Assembly: GCA_964595055.1 (NCBI GenBank)
Contig: CAZQOV010000043.1
Span: 1 to 20,766 of the forward strand
Origin: CAYRTD01 sp964595055
Lineage (GTDB): Bacteria; Bacteroidota; Bacteroidia; Bacteroidales; GCA-2748055
Length of the DNA: 20,766 bases
Reading direction: 5' to 3'
The notes beneath the pieces are model-generated. The model was not told where the DNA came from. It saw only the letters and a list, made by a program, of their open reading frames with translations, and did no database searches. Positions 7,770-14,641 of the stretch are shown here, in pieces. Every line of letters starts with the position of its first letter. The first letter of the stretch is position 1. Made by a program: the position numbers and the translations under genes.

Positions 7770-8567
7770 CTATGTTTGAGGTGAATTACTCTTCTTTTCC
7801 TTCCCATTTTCCTCATAAGTTTTCAACTTCATATCTTCGCCATCAAACTCCCCGTAAGTGAAATTTATAAACCAATCGCCAAGATAAATAACTTTCGACT
7901 TTTTATTTATCATGTATTCTTTGGGAACATGGCGATGTCCATAGACATAATAATCGAAATGTCCGGTTTCTTCAATTTTCCGGGAATGGATAATCAAGTG
8001 TTCTTTTTCAGCACCCATCCAGGGCACGTAATTTCCTTTTGAAAAGCGGGAACGTTTTGACCAGCGGTGCGCAAATCCTGTGGCAGTGTTTGGATGAATG
8101 CGGGCATACATCCATTGCAAAAATTTGCTGGTAAAAATCTTTTTAAGGGTTTTGAAGCCCTTACCTCCCGGTCCTAAACCGTCGCCGTGAGCAAGATAAA
8201 ACCGCTTATTATTGTAGGTGTGCCCTACCGGTTTTCTAAATACCTTTATTCCTGTTTCTCCGGGTAAATAATCAAATATCCACACATCATGATTTCCGGT
8301 AAAAAAGTATACGGGGATGCCTGCATCACCAATTTCGGCAAGTTTTCCCAATAGCCTTACAAATCCTCTTGGCACAACTTTCTTATATTCAAACCAGTAG
8401 TCGAATATATCCCCCATGAGATAGAATGCGGCGGCATCTTTTCTTTTTTCTTCCAACCAGTTGACCAGCCGTTTTTCTCTTTCCAGGCTTTTTTCCCGGG
8501 GGGGGAGTCCCAGATGGGCATCTGAAACGAAATAGATCTTTTTATTTTTTTCTAATTGGTAATTCAT
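7770..8567 (-). CDS. lpxH: UDP-2,3-diacylglucosamine diphosphatase-like metallophosphoesterase
   Basis: Calcineurin-like metallophosphoesterase of 265 residues, expected to cleave UDP-2,3-diacylglucosamine to lipid X and UMP in lipid A synthesis at the inner face of the inner membrane. All metal-binding motifs are present in order: DAH (D16, H18), GDIFDYW (D53), GNHD (N92), HGD (H127), and GHRH (H211, H213). Length fits LpxH (about 240-270). The C-terminal tail is lysine-rich and short. It starts 39 bases after the cysteine-less TlpA-like gene and is probably co-transcribed with it, ending at the terminator at 7680-7714. The functional link to the thioredoxin-like lipoproteins is not obvious beyond a shared envelope theme. 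A run of eight C lies in codons 21-24. Related metallophosphoesterases of other specificity cannot be fully excluded. Confidence 0.85.
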   Translation of the reverse strand: MNYQLEKNKKIYFVSDAHLGLPPREKSLEREKRLVNWLEEKRKDAAAFYLMGDIFDYWFEYKKVVPRGFVRLLGKLAEIGDAGIPVYFFTGNHDVWIFDYLPGETGIKVFRKPVGHTYNNKRFYLAHGDGLGPGGKGFKTLKKIFTSKFLQWMYARIHPNTATGFAHRWSKRSRFSKGNYVPWMGAEKEHLIIHSRKIEETGHFDYYVYGHRHVPKEYMINKKSKVIYLGDWFINFTYGEFDGEDMKLKTYEENGKEKKSNSPQT

Positions 8568-8606
8568 ATCCGGGAAATCTACATCTGCTGTTAAATGTCT
8601 TATTGC

Positions 8607-9764
8607 TTAGAGCATATTATCCAACCATTTCTGAAGTTCTTTTCCGTAAATATCCCTTGCCACAACTTCACCTTCCCGGTTCAAAAGGAAGGTTGACGGG
8701 ATTACATTTACATTAAAAACAAGGGCAGCTTTTGATTCAGGATAGGTCAATTCACTGACATTGATCCAGTCTAGCTCATCATATTCAATGGCTCGGTTCC
8801 ATAAATTTCTGCTGTTATCCAGTGCAATAGCATAAATTTCGAAACCATCATCCTTATTTTCCTCATAGATTTGTTTTAGTTGAGGATTGAGGTTTCTTGC
8901 ATCTTCCGACATTGCTGACCAGAAATAAACAAGGACTGTTTTGCCTTTCAATGATGATAAGCTGATGGAATCACCTTCTGTATCGGGCAGTTTGATCTCG
9001 GGCATACCCACTTCGGCTTTCGATAATTTTTCTGATAAGCCTTTAAGGTTAAAATACCGTTCCTCAGCAGCCCTGGCATCATTAACGAAAGATTTTACCA
9101 GATCAACATTGGGATAAATCCTGGATATGGAATCCGCAACAATTTTCATGTATTGAATGTCCTTGTTTTCACTGAGAACGTATTGACCTTCAGTGATTTC
9201 CTGATAAATTGCGTATATGCTCGACAATGAAGTAAGATGTTCTATTATAAACTGTATAGAGAAATCCCGTTGATCTTTAATTATTTCCTTTCTTTTCGTT
9301 ATATATTCGCTTGCCTGATCCTCTGTCACATTGGAAAGGGAGCCATAGGCTTCGTTTAATTTTTTTAGCCGTTGTCTGGTGTCTTTCAGCTTGCTAACCA
9401 GTTGTCGAAGATACTCTGATTCTTCGGAACCTGTTACCGTATAGGCTTCATCAAAATTTTCATAATTGGTTAAAACGGTTAATTCTTCGCCCGGGAAAGG
9501 CAGGAGATTGATAATCTTTCCCCCGGAATTTCTGAGAATATAAATCCCGGGATTTTCTGAAAAAAAACCAAAGGAAAATGTACCATCCTTTTTAATTTTC
9601 AATGAATCCAAGGTTTCGGTGGTATTGACATGGAGGTAATCAAGATAAAGCATTTTTTTTGCGCCGTTTTTGATCTCTCCCTTGATGAAAATATTGTCTC
9701 TTTCCTTACAAGAAAAAAGGGAAAGGATTAAAAGAAGGAAGACAGGAAATATACGTTTATTCAT
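8607..9764 (-). CDS. DUF4369/TlpA-like lipoprotein lacking redox cysteines
   Basis: Predicted lipoprotein of 385 residues. The signal peptide ends in a lipobox (LFSC, Cys19). A DUF4369-like beta domain occupies about 22-115, a helical linker runs to about 250, and a TlpA/AhpC-type thioredoxin fold fills the C-terminus (GMPEIKLPDTEGDSISLSSL). Where the active-site WCxxC should be, the sequence is FWSAMSEDAR (281-290), so both cysteines are replaced, by Ser286 and Ala289. The lipobox cysteine is the only cysteine in the whole protein. The conserved cis-proline loop survives (VIPST). It overlaps its redox-competent paralogue by 4 bases (ATGA) and aligns with it along its whole length, so this looks like duplication followed by loss of catalysis. 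It cannot act as a dithiol oxidoreductase. A binding or scaffold role is inferred. Confidence 0.88.
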   Translation of the reverse strand: MNKRIFPVFLLLILSLFSCKERDNIFIKGEIKNGAKKMLYLDYLHVNTTETLDSLKIKKDGTFSFGFFSENPGIYILRNSGGKIINLLPFPGEELTVLTNYENFDEAYTVTGSEESEYLRQLVSKLKDTRQRLKKLNEAYGSLSNVTEDQASEYITKRKEIIKDQRDFSIQFIIEHLTSLSSIYAIYQEITEGQYVLSENKDIQYMKIVADSISRIYPNVDLVKSFVNDARAAEERYFNLKGLSEKLSKAEVGMPEIKLPDTEGDSISLSSLKGKTVLVYFWSAMSEDARNLNPQLKQIYEENKDDGFEIYAIALDNSRNLWNRAIEYDELDWINVSELTYPESKAALVFNVNVIPSTFLLNREGEVVARDIYGKELQKWLDNML

Positions 9765-10942
9765 AATTCAGATTTGGTTAGTATTTCTTTCAGCATTTTA
9801 TCAATATTTTCTGAAGAGAGGTTTCGACCGATAATTTTTCCGTGTTCATTGATCAGATAATTTGCGGGTATAGAATTGACTCCGTATTTTTTGGCTGCAT
9901 CAGATTCCCAAAAATTGAGTTCACTTCCATGGATCCAGTCAAGACTATCTTTGGAAATGGCTTCTGTCCAGTCTTTATACTGATTATCCAGTGAAATCTG
10001 GAATATCTCAAAGCCTTTGCTGTGATATTTTTTATAGATTGAATGTCTTTTTTTGTTTTCTTCTCTGCAAGCAGCACACCAGGAAGCCCAGAAGTCGAGA
10101 AGTATAACTTTTGCCTTTAGATCCGAAAGGCGAATGCTTTTGTGCTCAGGAGTTTTAATGCTGAAATCCGGTGCCCGCTCTCCAACTTCAGGGTGCTTTA
10201 TTTCTTTTGGATAATTCATTTTTATCCTTTCTACACGGGCATGGAGATTTTTCACCGCCTCCGATTCAGGATATTTTTCATAGAGGACAGAGGTGACACG
10301 TTGAAAGATTTCATAATCTTCTACCGGGTGAAATACAAAAAAGTCCCTGCCCAGTTGATTGGTAAGAGCCATTAAGCTTACCAGCGAACCTTCATTTCTT
10401 TCGATAAAATCGATGGAGAAGTTTTTTAGTTCATTAAATGCTGCCCGGTAATTTTTATCGATTTCCAGTTTTATCCGGGTGTAATCAGGACTATTTACCG
10501 AATCACTAACAATCCTGGCATATTCGGATACTTCATCAAGAAATTCTTCGGTAGCTTCGTGCAATCGGGTAATTTCCCTTGCTTCTTCCTGGCCTGTGAG
10601 CTCAAATTCATTAAAATTATAATAATCGCTCCGGATATGAATACTGTCATTTTCCCTGGCGATAAAGCTAATGTAGTTATCCCCTTCATTCCTGACAGCA
10701 TAAAACCCTGGTGTTGCGACCTTGATTTTAGTTCTGAAAGCACCACCTTTATCAAGAATCAGGCTGTCCAGGGTTATGAAGTGTTCCGCTTGTATCTCCT
10801 GGATTAAAACAGATTTGCCCCTGCCATTTTCCAGTTTACCTGTGATGAGGGTATTTTTATCCTTATCTTCCGGTTCGAAATTGTTCTGGCAGGCGGTAAT
10901 AAACCCCAGTAGTATAAAAATTTGAAAAACTTGTATTTTCAT
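9761..10942 (-). CDS. DUF4369/TlpA-like thiol-disulfide oxidoreductase lipoprotein
   Basis: Predicted lipoprotein of 393 residues anchored at Cys18 (lipobox ITAC). An N-terminal DUF4369-like domain spans about 30-115, a helical region about 120-250, and a TlpA/ResA-type thioredoxin domain about 252-393. The active site is WCAAC with Cys289 and Cys292 in FWASWCAACREE, and the cis-proline loop is SIPA. This family reduces or exchanges disulfides of envelope proteins, for example in cytochrome c maturation; its substrate here cannot be told. It is first in a three-gene - strand run and overlaps the next gene by 4 bases. Two exact TAnnTTTG elements lie upstream, at 11002-11009 and 10960-10967. 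Confidence 0.92.
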   Translation of the reverse strand: MKIQVFQIFILLGFITACQNNFEPEDKDKNTLITGKLENGRGKSVLIQEIQAEHFITLDSLILDKGGAFRTKIKVATPGFYAVRNEGDNYISFIARENDSIHIRSDYYNFNEFELTGQEEAREITRLHEATEEFLDEVSEYARIVSDSVNSPDYTRIKLEIDKNYRAAFNELKNFSIDFIERNEGSLVSLMALTNQLGRDFFVFHPVEDYEIFQRVTSVLYEKYPESEAVKNLHARVERIKMNYPKEIKHPEVGERAPDFSIKTPEHKSIRLSDLKAKVILLDFWASWCAACREENKKRHSIYKKYHSKGFEIFQISLDNQYKDWTEAISKDSLDWIHGSELNFWESDAAKKYGVNSIPANYLINEHGKIIGRNLSSENIDKMLKEILTKSEL

Positions 10943-10959
10943 ATAAACTTATCTCTGGG

Positions 10960-10967
10960 CAAATTTA
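10960..10967 (-). promoter_or_regulatory. Candidate -7 element close to the TlpA gene
   Basis: The - strand reads TAAATTTG, an exact TAnnTTTG, 17 bases before the ATG at 10942. It would give a very short leader. It may be a chance match in AT-rich sequence. Confidence 0.25.
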
Positions 10968-11001
10968 TTTAAAATATCCTTAATATTCAGGTAGATTTTT
11001 T

Positions 11002-11009
11002 CAAAGGTA
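11002..11009 (-). promoter_or_regulatory. Candidate -7 element for the TlpA/LpxH operon
   Basis: The - strand reads TACCTTTG, an exact TAnnTTTG, and continues as TACCTTTGAA. That same decamer occurs on the + strand at 11144-11153. The leader to the TlpA ATG would be about 50 bases. No convincing -33 TTTG is seen at the usual spacing. Confidence 0.35.
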
Positions 11010-11143
11010 TCTAGTTTCCCAGATGTAACTCTTTTAAAGCTTGCCGACTTTTTTACGTGTAGAGAATTTCCATTGGACGAATCTATTGAACCAATTTTAC
11101 GGAAAACGGTTATCCATTAAAAGCCTTTTCAAATCCGGAGATC

Positions 11144-11151
11144 TACCTTTG
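11144..11151 (+). promoter_or_regulatory. Candidate upstream -7 element for the glycogen operon
   Basis: TACCTTTG matches TAnnTTTG exactly and faces the glycogen operon. Transcription would begin near 11157, at the foot of the hairpin at 11156-11173, leaving a leader of about 200 bases. It mirrors the - strand element at 11002-11009. Confidence 0.3.
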
Positions 11152-11155
11152 AAGG

Positions 11156-11173
11156 AAAGCGATATTTCGCTTT
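11156..11173. repeat. Perfect 7-base-pair inverted repeat
   Basis: AAAGCGA and TCGCTTT flank a TATT loop. There is no T run on either side, so it is not an intrinsic terminator. If the element at 11144-11151 is a promoter, this hairpin would sit at the 5' end of the transcript, where it could protect the RNA. A regulator binding site is the alternative. Confidence 0.45.
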
Positions 11174-11327
11174 ACCGGCATTGCACCACTTAGGTAACAA
11201 TTAATTCATCAAAATTTAACGTTAATGATGAATGAACTATTGATTTAAAAGAATTATTGTTTGACATTTATAAATTCATTTTTTTCTTAAATGCAAATAT
11301 TTATGCTTCAGATAATCAATGATATAT

Positions 11328-11335
11328 TAATTTTG
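11328..11335 (+). promoter_or_regulatory. Candidate -7 element close to the debranching enzyme gene
   Basis: TAATTTTG is an exact TAnnTTTG ending 25 bases before the ATG at 11361. A TTATG at 11301-11305 lies 22 bases upstream as a weak -33 element. It is the best-placed promoter candidate for the glycogen operon. Confidence 0.4.
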
Positions 11336-11360
11336 ATTTCTCATTTCAATACGTCTTCAT

Positions 11361-13301
11361 ATGGGATATTTAACCTTCGATAAAAGTCAGTTAATTAACC
11401 TTGAGTATTCGCTTAGTAAGGAAGTATTGCGCACAAACCGTGCCGGATCTTATGCTTCTACCACTCTTGTTGGATGCAATACCCGAAAATATCATGGATT
11501 GCTGGCATGTCCACGAGTAAAAGGATCGGATGAGCGGATCATTCTTTTATCATCACTGGATGTGACAGTTGTTCAGCACGAGAAGGAATTCAATCTGGGA
11601 ATTCATAAATTTCAGGGGGATCTTTACATTCCCCGGGGTCATAAGTACATTCATGACTACCTTGTAGAAGTAGTTGGGGAGACCATTTACCGTGTAGGTG
11701 GAGTTCTTTTAAAACGGGAAAGTCTTCTTACGGAAAAGAAAGAGCAGATATTGATAAAATTTACCTTACTGGAGTCTCAAGCCCCTGTTGTTTTAAAGAT
11801 AAGACCTTTTCTTGCTTTCCGTAATATTCATGATTTAACAAAGGCGAATGATCTGGCCAGAACAAAGGTGAAAACGATCAAAAATGGGGTGGCTTCAAAA
11901 CTCTACGATGGTCTTCCCACGCTCTACATGCAGTTTTCCAAGCAGACCGGTTTTATTCATCATCCTGACTGGTATTACAATATTGAATACCTTGAAGAGA
12001 TGAAAAGGGGGTATCCCTATAAGGAAGATCTTTTTGTTCCCGGTCATTTCGAAATTAAGCTCAAAAATGATGAAAGCATTATTTTTTCAGCAAGCACAAA
12101 AGAGGTGGCTCCTTCAGGGTTGAAGCAAAAATATAATGGGGAAAGAAAAAGTCGTTTGCCCAGAAACAGTTTCAGAAATTGTTTGTTAAACGCTGCAGAA
12201 CAATTAATAGTTAAAAAAGAGCGATCTGCTGAAATCATTGCCGGATTGCCCTGGTTTGGAGCCTGTAGCAGGGATACTTTCATTTCTTTACCTGGGCTTT
12301 TGCTTACTACGGGGAATTATAAACTTGCGGAGATGGTTCTGGAAACCATGGCCCGAAAGCTCAAACAGGGCTTATTCCCGGTTAAGGAGGATAAAAGGAA
12401 TCCAAAATATAATTCTTCGGATTCTTCCTTATGGTTCATTTGGTCTTTGCAACAGCTGGAAAAATATATTGATATTGATATTTGGGAAAAATTTGGCAAA
12501 AAGATCAAGGCCATTTTAAATGCCTACAGAAAGGGAACCTTATTCAATATCCATATGCTTGAGAATGGCTTAATATGGGCCGGACAGGAGAATGTTCCTC
12601 TTACCTGGATGGATGCAGTAACTTCTGGCGGACCTGTTACCCGAAGAGCAGGTATGGCTGTCGAGGTCAACGCACTTTGGTACAATGCCGTAAAAAGCAG
12701 CATTAAATGGGCAGCCAGGCATGAAGATAAAGCCTTTACTTCTGTTTGGTCTGAGATGCCTGAAAAGATTAAGCAGGCTTTTACTGAAAATTTTTGGGAT
12801 GATAGTCAGGGATATTTAGCAGATGTTGTAGATGGAGAATATAAAGATTTCAGTGTAAGACCCAATATGGTTCTAGCAGCAGCCATGGATTATGGTATGT
12901 TAACCACGGAAATGAAAAACTCACTGCTCAAAGTTGTAGAAAAAGAATTGCTTACACCCAGGGGGCTAAGGTCTTTGTCGCCCAAGAATCCTAAATATAA
13001 GGGTCATTACAGCGGAGACCAGGAAGAAAGAGATGCAGCCTATCATCAGGGTACTGTGTGGCCGTGGCTTTTGGAACATTTTTTTAGGGCCTACCTCGAT
13101 GTTCACAAACAATCGGGTTTGAGTCTTGTTAAAAGAATCTTTTTTGGTTTTGAAGCAGAGATGGTGCAACATGGTATCGGTTCAATTTCTGAAGTATATG
13201 ATGGTGATCCTCCACATAAACCCGGGGGTGCGATTTCACAAGCCTGGAGCGTGGCTGCTCTGCTGAGAACAGGCGAAATGATTGAAAAATTTTCCAAGTA
13301 G
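11361..13301 (+). CDS. Glycogen debranching enzyme, amylo-alpha-1,6-glucosidase type (GH133-like)
   Basis: Cytoplasmic enzyme of 646 residues that removes alpha-1,6-linked glucose from trimmed glycogen branches. The N-terminal beta domain (about 1-255) opens with the family signature NRAGSYASTTLVGCNTRKYH at 26-45, then GLLACP. The C-terminal (alpha/alpha)6 catalytic domain (about 275-640) shows GLPWFGACSRDTFISLPG (295-312), PLTWMDA (413-419), EVNALWYNA (435-443), YHQGTVWPWLLEHF (561-574) and SEVYDGDPP (610-618) followed by SQAWSVAALLR (626-636). These match the bacterial glycogen-debranching family with no missing motif. Unlike eukaryotic debranching enzyme, no separate GH13-like transferase half is present. 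It heads an operon; the GT4 gene follows after 40 bases. There is no signal peptide, so the substrate is intracellular. Confidence 0.92.
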   Translation: MGYLTFDKSQLINLEYSLSKEVLRTNRAGSYASTTLVGCNTRKYHGLLACPRVKGSDERIILLSSLDVTVVQHEKEFNLGIHKFQGDLYIPRGHKYIHDYLVEVVGETIYRVGGVLLKRESLLTEKKEQILIKFTLLESQAPVVLKIRPFLAFRNIHDLTKANDLARTKVKTIKNGVASKLYDGLPTLYMQFSKQTGFIHHPDWYYNIEYLEEMKRGYPYKEDLFVPGHFEIKLKNDESIIFSASTKEVAPSGLKQKYNGERKSRLPRNSFRNCLLNAAEQLIVKKERSAEIIAGLPWFGACSRDTFISLPGLLLTTGNYKLAEMVLETMARKLKQGLFPVKEDKRNPKYNSSDSSLWFIWSLQQLEKYIDIDIWEKFGKKIKAILNAYRKGTLFNIHMLENGLIWAGQENVPLTWMDAVTSGGPVTRRAGMAVEVNALWYNAVKSSIKWAARHEDKAFTSVWSEMPEKIKQAFTENFWDDSQGYLADVVDGEYKDFSVRPNMVLAAAMDYGMLTTEMKNSLLKVVEKELLTPRGLRSLSPKNPKYKGHYSGDQEERDAAYHQGTVWPWLLEHFFRAYLDVHKQSGLSLVKRIFFGFEAEMVQHGIGSISEVYDGDPPHKPGGAISQAWSVAALLRTGEMIEKFSK

Positions 13302-13329
13302 GTATATAATAAGAAATTACGTCACTAAC

Positions 13330-13333
13330 AGGA
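13330..13333 (+). promoter_or_regulatory. Ribosome binding site supporting the GT4 start
   Basis: AGGA lies 8 bases before the ATG at 13342. The open frame begins at 13282, inside the preceding gene, but its extra 20 residues lack family similarity. The downstream ATG opens directly on the conserved MRVLMFGWEFPP. Confidence 0.5.
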
Positions 13334-13341
13334 AATATAAT

Positions 13342-14625
13342 ATGAGGGTTTTAATGTTTGGTTGGGAGTTTCCCCCCCATATTTCCGGAGGATTAGGCAC
13401 GGCATCTTTCGGACTGACCAGGGGCTTATCGAAGATCCCTGAGCTCGATATACGTTTTGTGGTTCCCAAAGTATATGGGGATGAAGAGGAAAGTAAAATG
13501 GAAATTATTGGGGCCAATCAGGTTGAGATAAGCCGTAGGCTCATCAATTATGAAGGTTTTCTGAAGGATATAGAATACCTGGAAGTAAATTCCCTGTTAA
13601 TTCCCTATACCGATCCGGAGGAATACGAAAAAAAGATCCGGGAAGCAAAATATGAGGGAAAGACATTTATTCATACCAGCTTCAGAGGGAAAATAGAATT
13701 TACGGGTAAATATGGAGATAATTTATTTCAGGAAATTGCTAATTATGCCATTGTAGCTTCAGTGCTCGGCGAAAGTGATGATTTTGAACTTATTCATACA
13801 CATGACTGGCTTACTTATCCAGCGGGTATGGCCGCAAAAAAGGTTAGTGGAAAACCGCTTATCATTCATGTACATGCAACGGACTTTGATAGAAGCGGAG
13901 GTAGTGTAAATCCAGGTGTTTTTGACATTGAAAAGAGGGGTATGGAGGCGGCAGATAAGATTATTGCTGTTTCCAATTTTACTCGTAACACCATTATTGA
14001 AAAATATGGAATTGATCCTTCAAAGGTTGTCACTGTGCATAATGCCGTTGAACCTATTGATCATTCCACCGATCATTTCTCCGCTAAGGCTATAGATGAT
14101 AAAATTGTCACTTTCCTTGGTAGGGTTACCATGCAAAAGGGGCCTGAATATTTTATTGAAGCAGCTCATAAAGTTCTTCAAAAGATGAGCAATGTTCGTT
14201 TTGTTATGGCCGGATCGGGTGAATTGCTGCATAAGATGGTTTCCAGGGCAGCCAGTTTGCGGATAGCCGATAGGTTTCACTTTACCGGTTTTCTGAAGGG
14301 AAGTGAGGTTCACCGAATGTTCGCACTTAGTGATGTATATGTTATGCCTTCCGTTTCAGAACCCTTTGGTATATCTCCTCTGGAAGCGATGCAGTCGAAT
14401 GTCCCAACCATCATTTCCAATCAATCCGGTGTTTCTGAGGTCCTTGTGCATGCATTAAAAGTGAATTTTTGGGATGTCGATGCCCTTGCGGATGCTATCT
14501 ACGCAATTTTAAACTATGAAGCATTATCAGAAATGTTTAAAAAATACGGAAAACAAGAGGTTGAAAACCTGAAATGGGAAAATTCAGCCCTCGAGGTAAA
14601 TAAAGTTTATCATTCAGTAATTTAA
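13342..14625 (+). CDS. GT4/GT-B retaining glycosyltransferase, glycogen-synthase-like
   Basis: Cytoplasmic GT-B fold enzyme of 427 residues. The N-terminal Rossmann domain begins MRVLMFGWEFPPHISGGLGT, where the GGLG loop binds the nucleotide-sugar phosphates. It also has HTHDWLT at 152-158, which resembles starch/glycogen synthases. The C-terminal domain holds FLGRVTMQKGPEYFIEAA (258-275) and the donor-binding E-x7-E motif, SEPFGISPLEA with Glu340 and Glu348. By family it transfers a hexose with retention of configuration. Given its neighbours it probably extends alpha-glucan or makes a primer or maltosyl derivative, but donor and acceptor are not readable. It lies 40 bases after the debranching enzyme gene and 16 bases before the GH57 gene. 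A run of seven C falls in codons 11-13, close to the start. Neighbour fused protein 16318-20556 carries a second synthase, so roles may be divided. Confidence 0.88.
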   Translation: MRVLMFGWEFPPHISGGLGTASFGLTRGLSKIPELDIRFVVPKVYGDEEESKMEIIGANQVEISRRLINYEGFLKDIEYLEVNSLLIPYTDPEEYEKKIREAKYEGKTFIHTSFRGKIEFTGKYGDNLFQEIANYAIVASVLGESDDFELIHTHDWLTYPAGMAAKKVSGKPLIIHVHATDFDRSGGSVNPGVFDIEKRGMEAADKIIAVSNFTRNTIIEKYGIDPSKVVTVHNAVEPIDHSTDHFSAKAIDDKIVTFLGRVTMQKGPEYFIEAAHKVLQKMSNVRFVMAGSGELLHKMVSRAASLRIADRFHFTGFLKGSEVHRMFALSDVYVMPSVSEPFGISPLEAMQSNVPTIISNQSGVSEVLVHALKVNFWDVDALADAIYAILNYEALSEMFKKYGKQEVENLKWENSALEVNKVYHSVI

Positions 14626-14641
14626 ATCAGTGCTTTAGAAA

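Larger units (their letters stand above)
10943..11360. other. Divergent promoter region (418 bases)
   Basis: This region separates the TlpA lipoprotein operon (-) from the glycogen operon (+). It contains - strand -7 elements at 10960-10967 and 11002-11009, + strand -7 elements at 11144-11151 and 11328-11335, and a perfect 7-base-pair hairpin at 11156-11173. A frame open for about 51 codons ends at a TAG around 11193, but it has no ATG and I treat it as chance. No RNA gene is recognised. Confidence 0.6.

Noticed and set aside
11036..11193. About 51 open codons without ATG on the + strand, between the TlpA and debranching enzyme genes
   Set aside because: There is no start codon, the frame overlaps promoter-like elements and the hairpin, and no recognisable motif is present; probably chance.
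13282..13341. 20-residue N-terminal extension of the GT4 frame
   Set aside because: It starts inside the preceding gene and lacks family similarity, while AGGA precedes the ATG at 13342, which opens on the conserved start of the GT4 fold.
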